Shown: positions 6,014-13,113 of the stretch, piece by piece | How the letters are laid out: each line of letters starts with the position of its first letter | Numbering within the stretch: position 1 is the stretch's first letter | Assembly (NCBI GenBank): GCA_031290855.1 | Contig: JAISLM010000115.1 | Location: 1 to 17,578, forward strand | DNA: 17,578 nucleotides | Source: Spirochaetaceae bacterium | GTDB taxonomy: Bacteria; Spirochaetota; Spirochaetia; Treponematales; Breznakiellaceae | Reading direction: 5' to 3' | Program-made: the position numbers and the translations under genes | Notes under the pieces: generated by a model | What the model saw: the letters and a program-made list of their open reading frames with translations, nothing else | Database searches by the model: none | Told to the model about the DNA's origin: nothing

Positions 6014-7036
6014 ATGCGTAACAAGTTTTTATTTTTACCGGTATGTATATTTATCGCCGCCTGCGTGGTGCTTTGTGCGGCCGGCTGTGATAAAACGGAG
6101 CTTTTCGGGTCAAACACCGAAGAGGAAACCAAGACGGGCGCTAAGGAGGGCGGCGGCAAGCAGACGCCGGATTCCCCCGCGACGCCGGGAACTTCGGGAA
6201 CGCCGGTCACGGTCAGTACTATCTGGTATGTCGCGGAGGACGGAAGTGATTCCAATGAGGGCGACAGCACGGGCCTGCCTCTCGCCACGGTGAACGCGGC
6301 TCTCGGCAAGATCAGGGCGCTTTACCTGGGCGGAAAATGGCCCGCCGGAGCGAGCGCGGAGATCGTCGTCAGGGGCACGATAACCGGCACGGCGACTACT
6401 AACAACTGGGCAATGGTCAATGTTTCCGGCAAGGGCAACTATCCGCCTGTCATACTTAGGAGCGACCCGGCTAAGCCCGGCATCCTCGACGCCAATAGGA
6501 AGGCCGGGGCCGAAGGGCCCGTGATGTATATCGCCGCCAACAAGGTGACGCTGGAGGACGATATTGTCCTTACGGGAGGCTTCAGCTTGTGGGGCGGCGG
6601 CGTCCGCATCGGGACTTACGGCGGCGAACCCGGAGGCGAGTTCGTGATGGCCGGCGGTGTGATAGCCGACAACAAGAGCGGCGCGGGCGGCGGCGTGTAC
6701 CTGCAAAGCGGCGAGGGCGCGACTTTCACGATGACGGGCGGCAAGATCGAGAAAAATGGCGACGCGGGAACTGAAAATGGCGGCGGTATCTTCATTGACG
6801 GCGGTGTAAAAGCCGTTATGACGGGCGGCGAAATCATCGGCAACAATTCGGCCCTGCAGGGCGGCGGGGTGTACATAGCGCCGGACGGCGAGTTTACGAT
6901 GTCGGGCGGGTTGATAGTCGCTAACGCCAGCGCGGAAGGCGGCGGCGTTTCTATAAACAAATACGGCGCGACGTTTAAGAACGAGGGCGGCACCGTCAGC
7001 GGAAACAGCCCGGACGAAGCCTCTGTAACGAAGTAA
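6014..7036 (+). CDS. Lipoprotein with right-handed beta-helix repeats
   Basis: The 340-residue product has a lipoprotein signal peptide (MRNKFLF..., hydrophobic to residue 20, lipobox CAAGC with Cys25). A Thr/Lys/Gly-rich tether (30-65) follows, then a domain opening WYVAEDGSDSNEG (about 71-83), typical of parallel beta-helix proteins. Residues 194-331 hold five imperfect repeats of about 28-30 residues. Each has a GGGV-Y/R/F/S-I/L turn (194, 225, 256, 283, 309) and a later F-x-M-x-GG-x-I-x-x-N strand (210, 238, 267, 294, 321); the last is degenerate. The pattern recalls chlamydial Pmp-like and termite-gut Treponema surface proteins. The ligand and function are unknown; adhesion or glycan binding is a guess. 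It forms a single-gene unit ending in a strong terminator and is convergent with the protease gene. Confidence 0.8.
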   Translation: MRNKFLFLPVCIFIAACVVLCAAGCDKTELFGSNTEEETKTGAKEGGGKQTPDSPATPGTSGTPVTVSTIWYVAEDGSDSNEGDSTGLPLATVNAALGKIRALYLGGKWPAGASAEIVVRGTITGTATTNNWAMVNVSGKGNYPPVILRSDPAKPGILDANRKAGAEGPVMYIAANKVTLEDDIVLTGGFSLWGGGVRIGTYGGEPGGEFVMAGGVIADNKSGAGGGVYLQSGEGATFTMTGGKIEKNGDAGTENGGGIFIDGGVKAVMTGGEIIGNNSALQGGGVYIAPDGEFTMSGGLIVANASAEGGGVSINKYGATFKNEGGTVSGNSPDEASVTK

Positions 7037-7061
7037 AAGAACGGCTGCGCGCGAGCTGCGC

Positions 7062-7087
7062 AAACGGGGCGGAAGCCCCGTTTTTTT
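7062..7087 (+). terminator. Intrinsic terminator between convergent genes
   Basis: AAACGGGGC (7062-7070), a ggaa loop and GCCCCGTTT (7075-7083) are followed by a T-run to 7087. It is a textbook plus-strand terminator for the beta-helix lipoprotein gene. On the minus strand the same stem is followed by only a few T, so it would serve the protease operon less well. Confidence 0.85.
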
Positions 7088-8909
7088 ACAGGGTGTCGGA
7101 GGAATCGAGCAGCGCGGGAAGCTGCATCGAAGTTTCGAAGTATCCCGAAAGCCGTTTTTTTACGCTGATGTCGAGCAGCGCGTAGCCTTCTTCTTCGTTT
7201 AGCTTGAAAGCGCGTATCAACAGCGGATCCTGGGCGGAAAGCCCGGCCTCGTCCGCCACGGAACCGCGCACCACCTTCTTGATTAGGAATGAAGGTCTCA
7301 ATCTGCCGGTCGTGCCGCTCTGCAACACTATGCCGAAAAGCGGGGCCGCCATGCGCTCGCGGCTGTCCACCTTTGCCGCCTCGGCAAGGGGAAGGGCGGG
7401 CCGCTCCGCGCTTTGCATCACGCGGAGGCGTCCGTCTCCGGTTTCCAGCGCGACAAGTTCGCCGGGCCGGTTCTGAAACAGGCTGTTCTGTAGCGCGGCG
7501 ATGTAGCCGCCGCTTTCCGCCGGCAGCGGCTCGCGGTTAAGGCTTTTTACCTGGACGCCGTCCGGTACGCGAAGGTCGGCGGCTGGCGTGAGCGGGGCGA
7601 TGTAAAGGATTTCGGCCCCCGCCGGCGTTTCCGTGAGGGTGAGTCCGATCCAGGGGCGCTTCGCCTTGCCGCCACGGATCATGCCGGGGAGGGCGGCGGC
7701 GAGCCGTTCCGCCGGAACGGCGAAGTTCAGCCCCTGAAACTGTTCTATTCCGGCAAAAACGATGCCGACAAGCCGCCCGTCCATGTCTATAACCGGCCCG
7801 CCCGAATTCCCGTGGTTCACCGCCGCGTCAATCTGTATAACGTCCCCTATCTGCAAGAGCCTGCGCCCTGTCGCCGAGACTATCCCCATCGTCACCGTTT
7901 TCTCAAGCCCGACGGGGGACCCTATCGCCAGGATCGAATCGCCGACGCCGGGGCTTATGCTGTCAACGACAGAAAACACGTAGGAACTTTTGTAGGCGGT
8001 CTTTATCAGCGCAAGATCGAGCGTCTTGTCCCAGCCTACCACCTTTGCCGGTATCCGGGGGCTAGTCGCGTCCCCCGTCCTCACGTACATACGGGAGTAC
8101 CCTTCGTAGCCGGGGTCAACTTCGCTTGCGATAACGTGGTAGTTCGTTACCAGAAGGCCGTCCGCGTCCACAAAGAACGCGCTGCCCAGCACCCTGTCGT
8201 TAAAGCCGCGCCCCTTCTCGACCTTTATCCCCCGGTCAACGAGCACGGTGGCCACACCCTTTATCATGTCGGCGGGGCTGTCCCGGCCTTCGGCATAGGC
8301 GCGTATACCGGGCGGTACGGCGGCCTGACGACTGTCGGCAAGGCGGAGGAAGTGGGCCGCCGTGCGCCGCTGCCGCGCTTTGACAGCCCGTTCAAGGAAC
8401 AGGACGGCGTCCTCCGCCCCAAGCGCCCCGTAGCGTTCAGCCCGCACGGCCGTCAGGAAGGCTGCCAGATCGTTGCCGTCCTCAAGGTACTCCTTCGCCT
8501 CCGCCAGCAGGTATGCGCCGTTGGCGCCGTATTCGACGCCGAGGCCGAGCGCCGCAAGCGATCGTTCAAGGGAGGCCGCGTCGTCCCAGCGTTTTTCGGC
8601 GACCGCCGCCTCCTGCCGTTCCCGCAGGTTCCGCGCGGCCCTGTCCCACAGAGCGGCAAGCTTCCCGCCGGCCGCCCGCCAGGCGTCCGCATCGCCGCCC
8701 GCCGCATCCGCGCCGTAGATCGCCTCGTACATCCCGATAAGGTGTATCGCCCTTTCCGGTTCGGCTTCGACCGCTTCCTCAATCTGTTCGATACGAAAAT
8801 CCCGCGTGGGGCGGGGCGGCGCGAGCCGTTCTTCCGCGCTCTTAAGCGAGATGCAGGATGACAAAAACACGATCAATAGAAGGCCCTGCGGCGTTTTACT
8901 GTTCTTCAC
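7086..8909 (-). CDS. HtrA/DegP-like trypsin-fold serine protease lipoprotein with N-terminal helical extension
   Basis: The 607-residue product, from GTG 8909, is the last gene of the pgk operon. The N-terminus is a short lipoprotein signal (VKNSKTPQGLLLIVFLSSC, lipobox LSSC, Cys19). About 200 Ala/Glu-rich, TPR-like helical residues follow, then an S1C protease domain with His258 (TNYHV), Asp298 (TLDLAL) and Ser369 (GNSGGP). After it come two PDZ-like segments, about 420-470 and 515-600. It would cleave or hold misfolded proteins in the periplasm while anchored to a membrane. The frame is open to 9056, but that would overlap the upstream gene by 160 nt and bury the lipoprotein signal inside the chain; GTG 8909 overlaps it by only 14 nt, consistent with translational coupling. 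The N-terminal extension sets it apart from ordinary HtrA. Confidence 0.85.
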   Translation of the reverse strand: MKNSKTPQGLLLIVFLSSCISLKSAEERLAPPRPTRDFRIEQIEEAVEAEPERAIHLIGMYEAIYGADAAGGDADAWRAAGGKLAALWDRAARNLRERQEAAVAEKRWDDAASLERSLAALGLGVEYGANGAYLLAEAKEYLEDGNDLAAFLTAVRAERYGALGAEDAVLFLERAVKARQRRTAAHFLRLADSRQAAVPPGIRAYAEGRDSPADMIKGVATVLVDRGIKVEKGRGFNDRVLGSAFFVDADGLLVTNYHVIASEVDPGYEGYSRMYVRTGDATSPRIPAKVVGWDKTLDLALIKTAYKSSYVFSVVDSISPGVGDSILAIGSPVGLEKTVTMGIVSATGRRLLQIGDVIQIDAAVNHGNSGGPVIDMDGRLVGIVFAGIEQFQGLNFAVPAERLAAALPGMIRGGKAKRPWIGLTLTETPAGAEILYIAPLTPAADLRVPDGVQVKSLNREPLPAESGGYIAALQNSLFQNRPGELVALETGDGRLRVMQSAERPALPLAEAAKVDSRERMAAPLFGIVLQSGTTGRLRPSFLIKKVVRGSVADEAGLSAQDPLLIRAFKLNEEEGYALLDISVKKRLSGYFETSMQLPALLDSSDTL

Positions 8910-10551
8910 GGTACTCACTGAAGCCGTCTCCGTCCCAATCGCTTTCGATAACTTCGATTTCGGGTTCGCCCGGCAAAACCCCGGTATACCCGCCGGCCGC
9001 GGAAAAAGAAGCCTCCGTCCGCTTAAAGCGCCGTACCGTCTCCATCCGCCCGTCAAGGTCGAGGTCTATACGCTGATAGACAGGCAAGCCCCTTTCATAA
9101 CTGGTTTCCGCGACAAGGCGCCCGTCGAGGTATTCCTTTACCGAGAAGATCACGCCGCCTTCGCACTCAATCCGTTCTACGCTGCCGGGAAAATCGCTGC
9201 CGGGCCGCTCGATCCCGTAGGCGTTCGCAAGCGCGAGGTACTCGGTAAACATCGCAAGGCCCTTCTCCGGCAGAGGCAGGAGGAGACCGTCCGGGCCGCA
9301 GAGCGTTTCAAAGCGCACTGCGGGATAGTTGAAGTCCATCGGACGGAAAAGATAGCGCGTTTTACCCCGCGCCGCCTCGCGAAGCGCCGGGTACTTTTCC
9401 CAGACGACAAAGACCCGTTCCCTGCTGTCCGTTTCGCCGCCGTCCGCGTAGGCCAGTTCCGCGCTCACAGGCCATGCCGCCTCGAACACGACAAGCAACT
9501 CGTCGATCCCGTCCTGATCCTCGTCCAGAGAATACGCGACGGGCCTTCCGTCCCGGTACTCGGCACGGGCGTTCACTACCCCGTCCCCGTCGCCGTCCGT
9601 TGTGATCACGCCGGAAAACGCCGCAAGCCGCCGCCGCGCTTCGTCCCGCGCCGCTTCCGTGCGTAGCAGTTCCCACACGGCAAGAAGCGTGTCACGGTCA
9701 AGCTGTGGAAATATGTCATCCGCCGCAAAAAGCTCGTCCAACGCCTCGTCCTCGCCGATGAGCCCTGTATCAAGGGAGACGGGTAGGGAGGCGGCACGAA
9801 GCTCCCGCGCCGCCCCTCCCGACACCCGCCAGGCGGCGAGCAGACGCCGCGCCTCGTCCCTGTCCGCCATCAACGGGGCCGCGTAGACGACAAGGTCGCC
9901 GTCAAGCCGCAGCAGGGCGGGAAGCCTCTTTAGAGCCGTATCGACAAGCGCCCTCTCCCTGACACCCGCCGGCACGTCCCTGACCGCGGCGCGGCGGAAA
10001 AGGAGGCGCGGAAAGGCCGGCTCGTAAGGATACTTCTCGAGCGCGGCGGCAAGCGCCGTGTAAAAGCCGTCCGTGCCGGGCAGACGCCCCAGGGCCGAAA
10101 GCCGCAGTTCCGCCGTCCGCTCGTTTTCGCCGAGGCCGGCAAGCTCGTCGAGCGCCTCGTTACAGCGCCCCAGCCGTATCAAAGCCCAGACCTCGACGTA
10201 TACGGCGTCCTCCCGCGAGTACAGAACCCAGCGGTCGGTAGCCAGCGCGAGCCGCGCCGCCGCCAGCGCCTCCCGTACCGGGGCCGAAAGCTCCTTTTTG
10301 ACGAGGGCCAACAGGTAAGAAAGATCGGAAGAAACCGAAGCGTAATCGGCGGCGCGCAGCAGGAAAGCCTCGGCCTGGGAAAAACGCTTTTCACGAAAAG
10401 CGTCCGCGGCCCATTCGACATAACGCGCCGCTATAGCCTCCTCCCCTCTGGCGACGGCGTCCCCGGCGGTCCGGGGATCCGTATCCCGCGCCGCAGGCCC
10501 GGCGACAGCGAAGCAGAAACATACCGGCAGCAGGAGCAAAAACCGTTTCAT
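8896..10551 (-). CDS. Secreted TPR-like protein with four EF-hand-type Asp-rich loops (function unknown)
   Basis: The 551-residue product starts at ATG 10551 with AGGCGAGG just upstream and only 9 nt after the pgk stop. A Sec signal peptide (MKRFLLLLPVCFCFAVAGPAA) has no proper lipobox. Residues about 30-310 are Ala/Leu/Arg-rich helical repeats of TPR type. The C-terminal half contains four DxDxDGxxxE-like loops: about 319-327 (DGDGDG), 343-351 (DEDQDG), 496-504 (DLDLDG) and 538-546 (DWDGDG). These resemble calcium-binding EF-hand, dockerin or FG-GAP loops and alternate with short beta-rich Tyr-Arg-Asp-Gly stretches. I do not recognise a named family. Its place between pgk and an HtrA-like lipoprotein suggests an envelope role; it may be a partner or substrate of the protease. 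Confidence 0.75.
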   Translation of the reverse strand: MKRFLLLLPVCFCFAVAGPAARDTDPRTAGDAVARGEEAIAARYVEWAADAFREKRFSQAEAFLLRAADYASVSSDLSYLLALVKKELSAPVREALAAARLALATDRWVLYSREDAVYVEVWALIRLGRCNEALDELAGLGENERTAELRLSALGRLPGTDGFYTALAAALEKYPYEPAFPRLLFRRAAVRDVPAGVRERALVDTALKRLPALLRLDGDLVVYAAPLMADRDEARRLLAAWRVSGGAARELRAASLPVSLDTGLIGEDEALDELFAADDIFPQLDRDTLLAVWELLRTEAARDEARRRLAAFSGVITTDGDGDGVVNARAEYRDGRPVAYSLDEDQDGIDELLVVFEAAWPVSAELAYADGGETDSRERVFVVWEKYPALREAARGKTRYLFRPMDFNYPAVRFETLCGPDGLLLPLPEKGLAMFTEYLALANAYGIERPGSDFPGSVERIECEGGVIFSVKEYLDGRLVAETSYERGLPVYQRIDLDLDGRMETVRRFKRTEASFSAAGGYTGVLPGEPEIEVIESDWDGDGFSEYREEQ

Positions 10552-10560
10552 GCCTCGCCT

Positions 10561-11820
10561 TTAAGCCTTGCAAACCTCGATGCCGGGCAGCTTCCTGCCC
10601 TCCAGAAGCTCAAGCGAAGCGCCGCCGCCTGTCGAAACATGGCTCATCCTGTCGGCAAGGCCGAATTTGTTGACGGCGGCCACCGAATCCCCGCCGCCGA
10701 CCACGGTGATACAACCCCGCCCCGTCGCGTCCGCCACGATCCGGGCAAGCTCCTCCGTCCCCTTCGAGAAAGCGTCGAACTCGAACACGCCGACAGGCCC
10801 GTTCCAGACGATGGTCTTCATCCCTTCAAGCGTCTTCCTGTATAGCGCGATCGTTTTCTCCCCCACGTCCAGACCCATCAGGTTGGCGGGCAGGTCGAGT
10901 CCGTCCACAGGGACGGGTTTTGCCGCCTGATCGAAGGCTTCCGCCGCCAGATGGTCCACGGGCAGCACGACCCTGACGCTGGCCTTGTCCGCGGCGGCAA
11001 GTATCCGCTTCGCCGTGTCCAGTTGGTCACGCTCGACAAGGGACTTCCCCGTCCCGTGACCTTGCGCCGCGAGGAAGGTGTACGCCATCCCGCCGCCCAC
11101 CACGAGAACGGAAGCGTTCTTCAAAAGACTTTCCAGCACGGCGATCTTGGATGACACCTTGGCCCCGCCGATTATAGCGGCGAGCGGCTTTGCCGGCCCG
11201 GTAACTATCGGCTCAAGGTAGGCGACCTCCTTCTCCATCAGGAAACCGGCCACGGCGGGAATAAACTTCGCGACACTCGCCGTGGAAGCGTGATCGCGGT
11301 GCGCCGTCCCGAAAGCGTCGTTGACGAACACGTCGCCGTAGGAAGCCAGCTCCCGCGCCAGCCTGTCCCGCGCCTCCCCGTCCTTCGCCGTCTCCTCCTT
11401 GTGGAAGCGGGTGTTTTCCAGCATGATCACCGTACCCGGCGTCTGCGCCTCGATGAAAGCCTTCTTGCCGAAACAACCGTCCTCTCCGCCAAAAACGACA
11501 GGCTTCCCCAGCTTCCCGGCAAGATATTCCGCCACCGGCCTCATGCGGCATTTGCCCGCGATAAAAGCCACTTCGTCAAAGGCCTTGCCCGCCTTCTCTG
11601 CCTTCTCGCGGGCGGCGTCGGCGTCTTTCGCGGGGTCGCCCAGATGGCTCACAAGGGTAAGGGTCTTCGCGCCCTGCTCCAAAATATAGTTGATAGTCGG
11701 CAGCGCCGCGACTATCCGCGTATCGTCCTGCACCGCGCCGTCTTTCATCGGCACGTTAAAATCAACCCGCATAAGCACACGCTTTCCCGCAAGGTCAAGC
11801 GATTTAACCGTCTTTAACAT
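10561..11820 (-). CDS. pgk: Phosphoglycerate kinase
   Basis: The 419-residue enzyme transfers phosphate between 1,3-bisphosphoglycerate and ADP in glycolysis. The family signature RVDFNVP (18-24, holding substrate residues D20 and N22), R35 in DDTRI, ENTRF (R138), HRDHAS (R175), GGAKVSSKI, WNGPVGVFE and the C-terminal GGGDSVAA all fit. Two points are odd. The SHLG motif (58-61) is followed by Asp62, where most PGKs have Arg (human R65), a 3-phosphoglycerate contact. The segment after it (about 63-95) is longer and more charged than usual. The start ATG 11820 has AGGAG 6 nt upstream. It is the first gene of a three-gene operon; the next gene begins 9 nt after its stop. Confidence 0.97.
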   Translation of the reverse strand: MLKTVKSLDLAGKRVLMRVDFNVPMKDGAVQDDTRIVAALPTINYILEQGAKTLTLVSHLGDPAKDADAAREKAEKAGKAFDEVAFIAGKCRMRPVAEYLAGKLGKPVVFGGEDGCFGKKAFIEAQTPGTVIMLENTRFHKEETAKDGEARDRLARELASYGDVFVNDAFGTAHRDHASTASVAKFIPAVAGFLMEKEVAYLEPIVTGPAKPLAAIIGGAKVSSKIAVLESLLKNASVLVVGGGMAYTFLAAQGHGTGKSLVERDQLDTAKRILAAADKASVRVVLPVDHLAAEAFDQAAKPVPVDGLDLPANLMGLDVGEKTIALYRKTLEGMKTIVWNGPVGVFEFDAFSKGTEELARIVADATGRGCITVVGGGDSVAAVNKFGLADRMSHVSTGGGASLELLEGRKLPGIEVCKA

Positions 11821-11841
11821 AGTTATCTCCTATACACCTGA

Positions 11842-11870
11842 ATCATAGCGTAATTCCTTCCCCCGTAAAA
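11842..11870 (-). promoter_or_regulatory. Promoter and RBS of the pgk operon
   Basis: TATGAT (11847-11842) on the minus strand is a good -10. TTTTAC (11870-11865), 17 nt upstream, is a weak -35. Transcription would start near 11834, giving a short leader with the ribosome binding site AGGAG (11831-11827) 6 nt before ATG 11820. Confidence 0.45.
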
Positions 11871-11907
11871 GCCCCGAACAACGGGAATTGGTGAATAAAT
11901 GATGATG

Positions 11908-12275
11908 GCGACGGGGGATGGGGGATGGAATACGGTGGCTGGCGGCTAAAACGGAACTTGGCGATCGGCCGGGGTCTGACCCCATCCCGGCTTAAAACGT
12001 TATCCTGTCATGGTTTAGAGCAATTAGTGATGATTAATTAGCGACGGGGGATGAGGGATGGAATACGGTGGCTGGCGGCTAAAACGGACCTTGGCGATCG
12101 GCCGGGGTCTGACCCCTTCCCGGCTTAAATCGTTACCCGGTAATGGTTTAGAGCAATTCGTGATGATTAATTAGCGAAGGGGGATGAGGGATGGAATACG
12201 GGGGCTGGCGGCTAACACGGAGCTTGGCGATCGGCCTGGGTCTGACCCCATCCCGGCTTAAATCGTTACCCGGTA
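11908..12275. repeat. 133-bp tandem repeat array, about 2.8 copies
   Basis: Copies start at 11908, 12041 and 12174, a period of exactly 133 bp; the third ends near 12275 after about 102 bp. Each contains the palindrome GGGGTCTGACCCC (11971-11983, 12104-12116; in copy 3 the first G is T, 12237-12249), a GGATGGAATACGG segment and an AT-rich TTAATTAGC junction. The copies differ by scattered point changes. 133 is not a multiple of 3 and no ORF runs through the array. It occupies most of the gap between divergent pgk and trkA and ends about 50 bp before the trkA promoter. Confidence 0.9.
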
Positions 12276-12321
12276 GAAGACGGTTTGCGCCCTCTGCCAT
12301 TCCCCATTACTAACCTGTCTC

Positions 12322-12350
12322 TTGACTATTGTTTTGGGGGAAAAGATACT
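12322..12350 (+). promoter_or_regulatory. Promoter of the trkA-TPR operon
   Basis: TTGACT (12322-12327), a 17-nt spacer and GATACT (12345-12350) predict a transcription start at 12357-12358. That coincides with an in-frame GTG at 12358, so a leaderless message is possible. Otherwise the leader to ATG 12391 is about 33 nt. Confidence 0.5.
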
Positions 12351-12390
12351 TTGAATCGTGGTAACAACGGCGCGCGGGGGGTTTTGGGGC

Positions 12391-13104
12391 ATGAAACAGA
12401 TCGCGATTCTGGGGCTGGGGCATTTCGGGAAGAGTATCCTGGATGAACTGCTGGAACTGGATGTCGAAGTGCTTATTGTCGATAAGGACAGGGACGTGAT
12501 CGACACTTACAAGGACGCCCCCGTAAGCGCTGTCGCGCTCGATATTTTGACGGTCGAGACGCTGCGGAAGGTTCTGCCCGACTCGATAGACGTAGTGATC
12601 ATCGATCTTGGCGGCAAGATCGAGGCGTCCGTCCTCGCGACAAGCTACTGCGCCAAGCTCAACATAAAAAGCATCATCGTGAAGGCCGAGACGGATACCC
12701 ACGGCGAAATCCTGGATCTGGTCGGCGCTACGAAAATTGTGTTCCCGAACCGCGAGGCGGCAAAGCGGATAACGCCGCTTCTGTTTTCTACGACGATGTT
12801 GTCTTACCTGCCGGTCAGCGGCAGTCTCGCGATAGCTGAATTTTCAATACCGGCGCCGTTTTTCGGGAAGACGCTGGTCGAAACGGAACTGCGGAAAAAG
12901 TACCGGCTCAACCTGCTTTCGGTGCGGACGGCGGACACGGAATACAGTGTCTGCGAGCCGCACTATGTTTTCAGGGCGGGCGATATAGGCCTTTTTTACG
13001 GTTCAGGCGGGGAACTGCGGAAATTCAGCGGTGTCCCGCTCGGCGAAAACCAAAGACCCGATAACTTTGTCACAAGGGTACTGAAGTCGCTTGGAGGCCG
13101 TTAA
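12391..13104 (+). CDS. trkA: TrkA/KtrA-type K+ uptake regulatory protein (RCK domain)
   Basis: The 237-residue cytosolic protein has the RCK layout of KtrA/KtrC. The N-terminal Rossmann fold has IAILGLGHFG (GxGxxG) and an acidic residue ending beta-2 (VLIVDKD) for the nucleotide ribose. A C-terminal TrkA-C domain begins around the SIPAPFFGKTL segment. These proteins bind NAD(H) or ATP/ADP and gate a TrkH/KtrB membrane subunit; no such subunit is in the window, so its partner is encoded elsewhere. ATG 12391 starts directly at the Rossmann strand and lies near G-rich stretches but lacks a clear Shine-Dalgarno. A GTG at 12358 would add 11 residues and fits a leaderless transcript. The downstream TPR gene begins 9 nt after the stop, so the two are cotranscribed. 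Confidence 0.88.
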   Translation: MKQIAILGLGHFGKSILDELLELDVEVLIVDKDRDVIDTYKDAPVSAVALDILTVETLRKVLPDSIDVVIIDLGGKIEASVLATSYCAKLNIKSIIVKAETDTHGEILDLVGATKIVFPNREAAKRITPLLFSTTMLSYLPVSGSLAIAEFSIPAPFFGKTLVETELRKKYRLNLLSVRTADTEYSVCEPHYVFRAGDIGLFYGSGGELRKFSGVPLGENQRPDNFVTRVLKSLGGR

Positions 13105-13113
13105 AGGCTGGGG

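Noticed and set aside
8910..9056. N-terminal extension of the HtrA-like protease to 9056
   Set aside because: It would bury the lipoprotein signal inside the protein and overlap the upstream gene by 160 nt; GTG 8909 gives a proper signal peptide and a 14-nt coupling overlap.
11908..12275. CRISPR array
   Set aside because: The repeated unit is 133 bp and directly tandem with no unique spacers between short repeats, and no cas gene is present.
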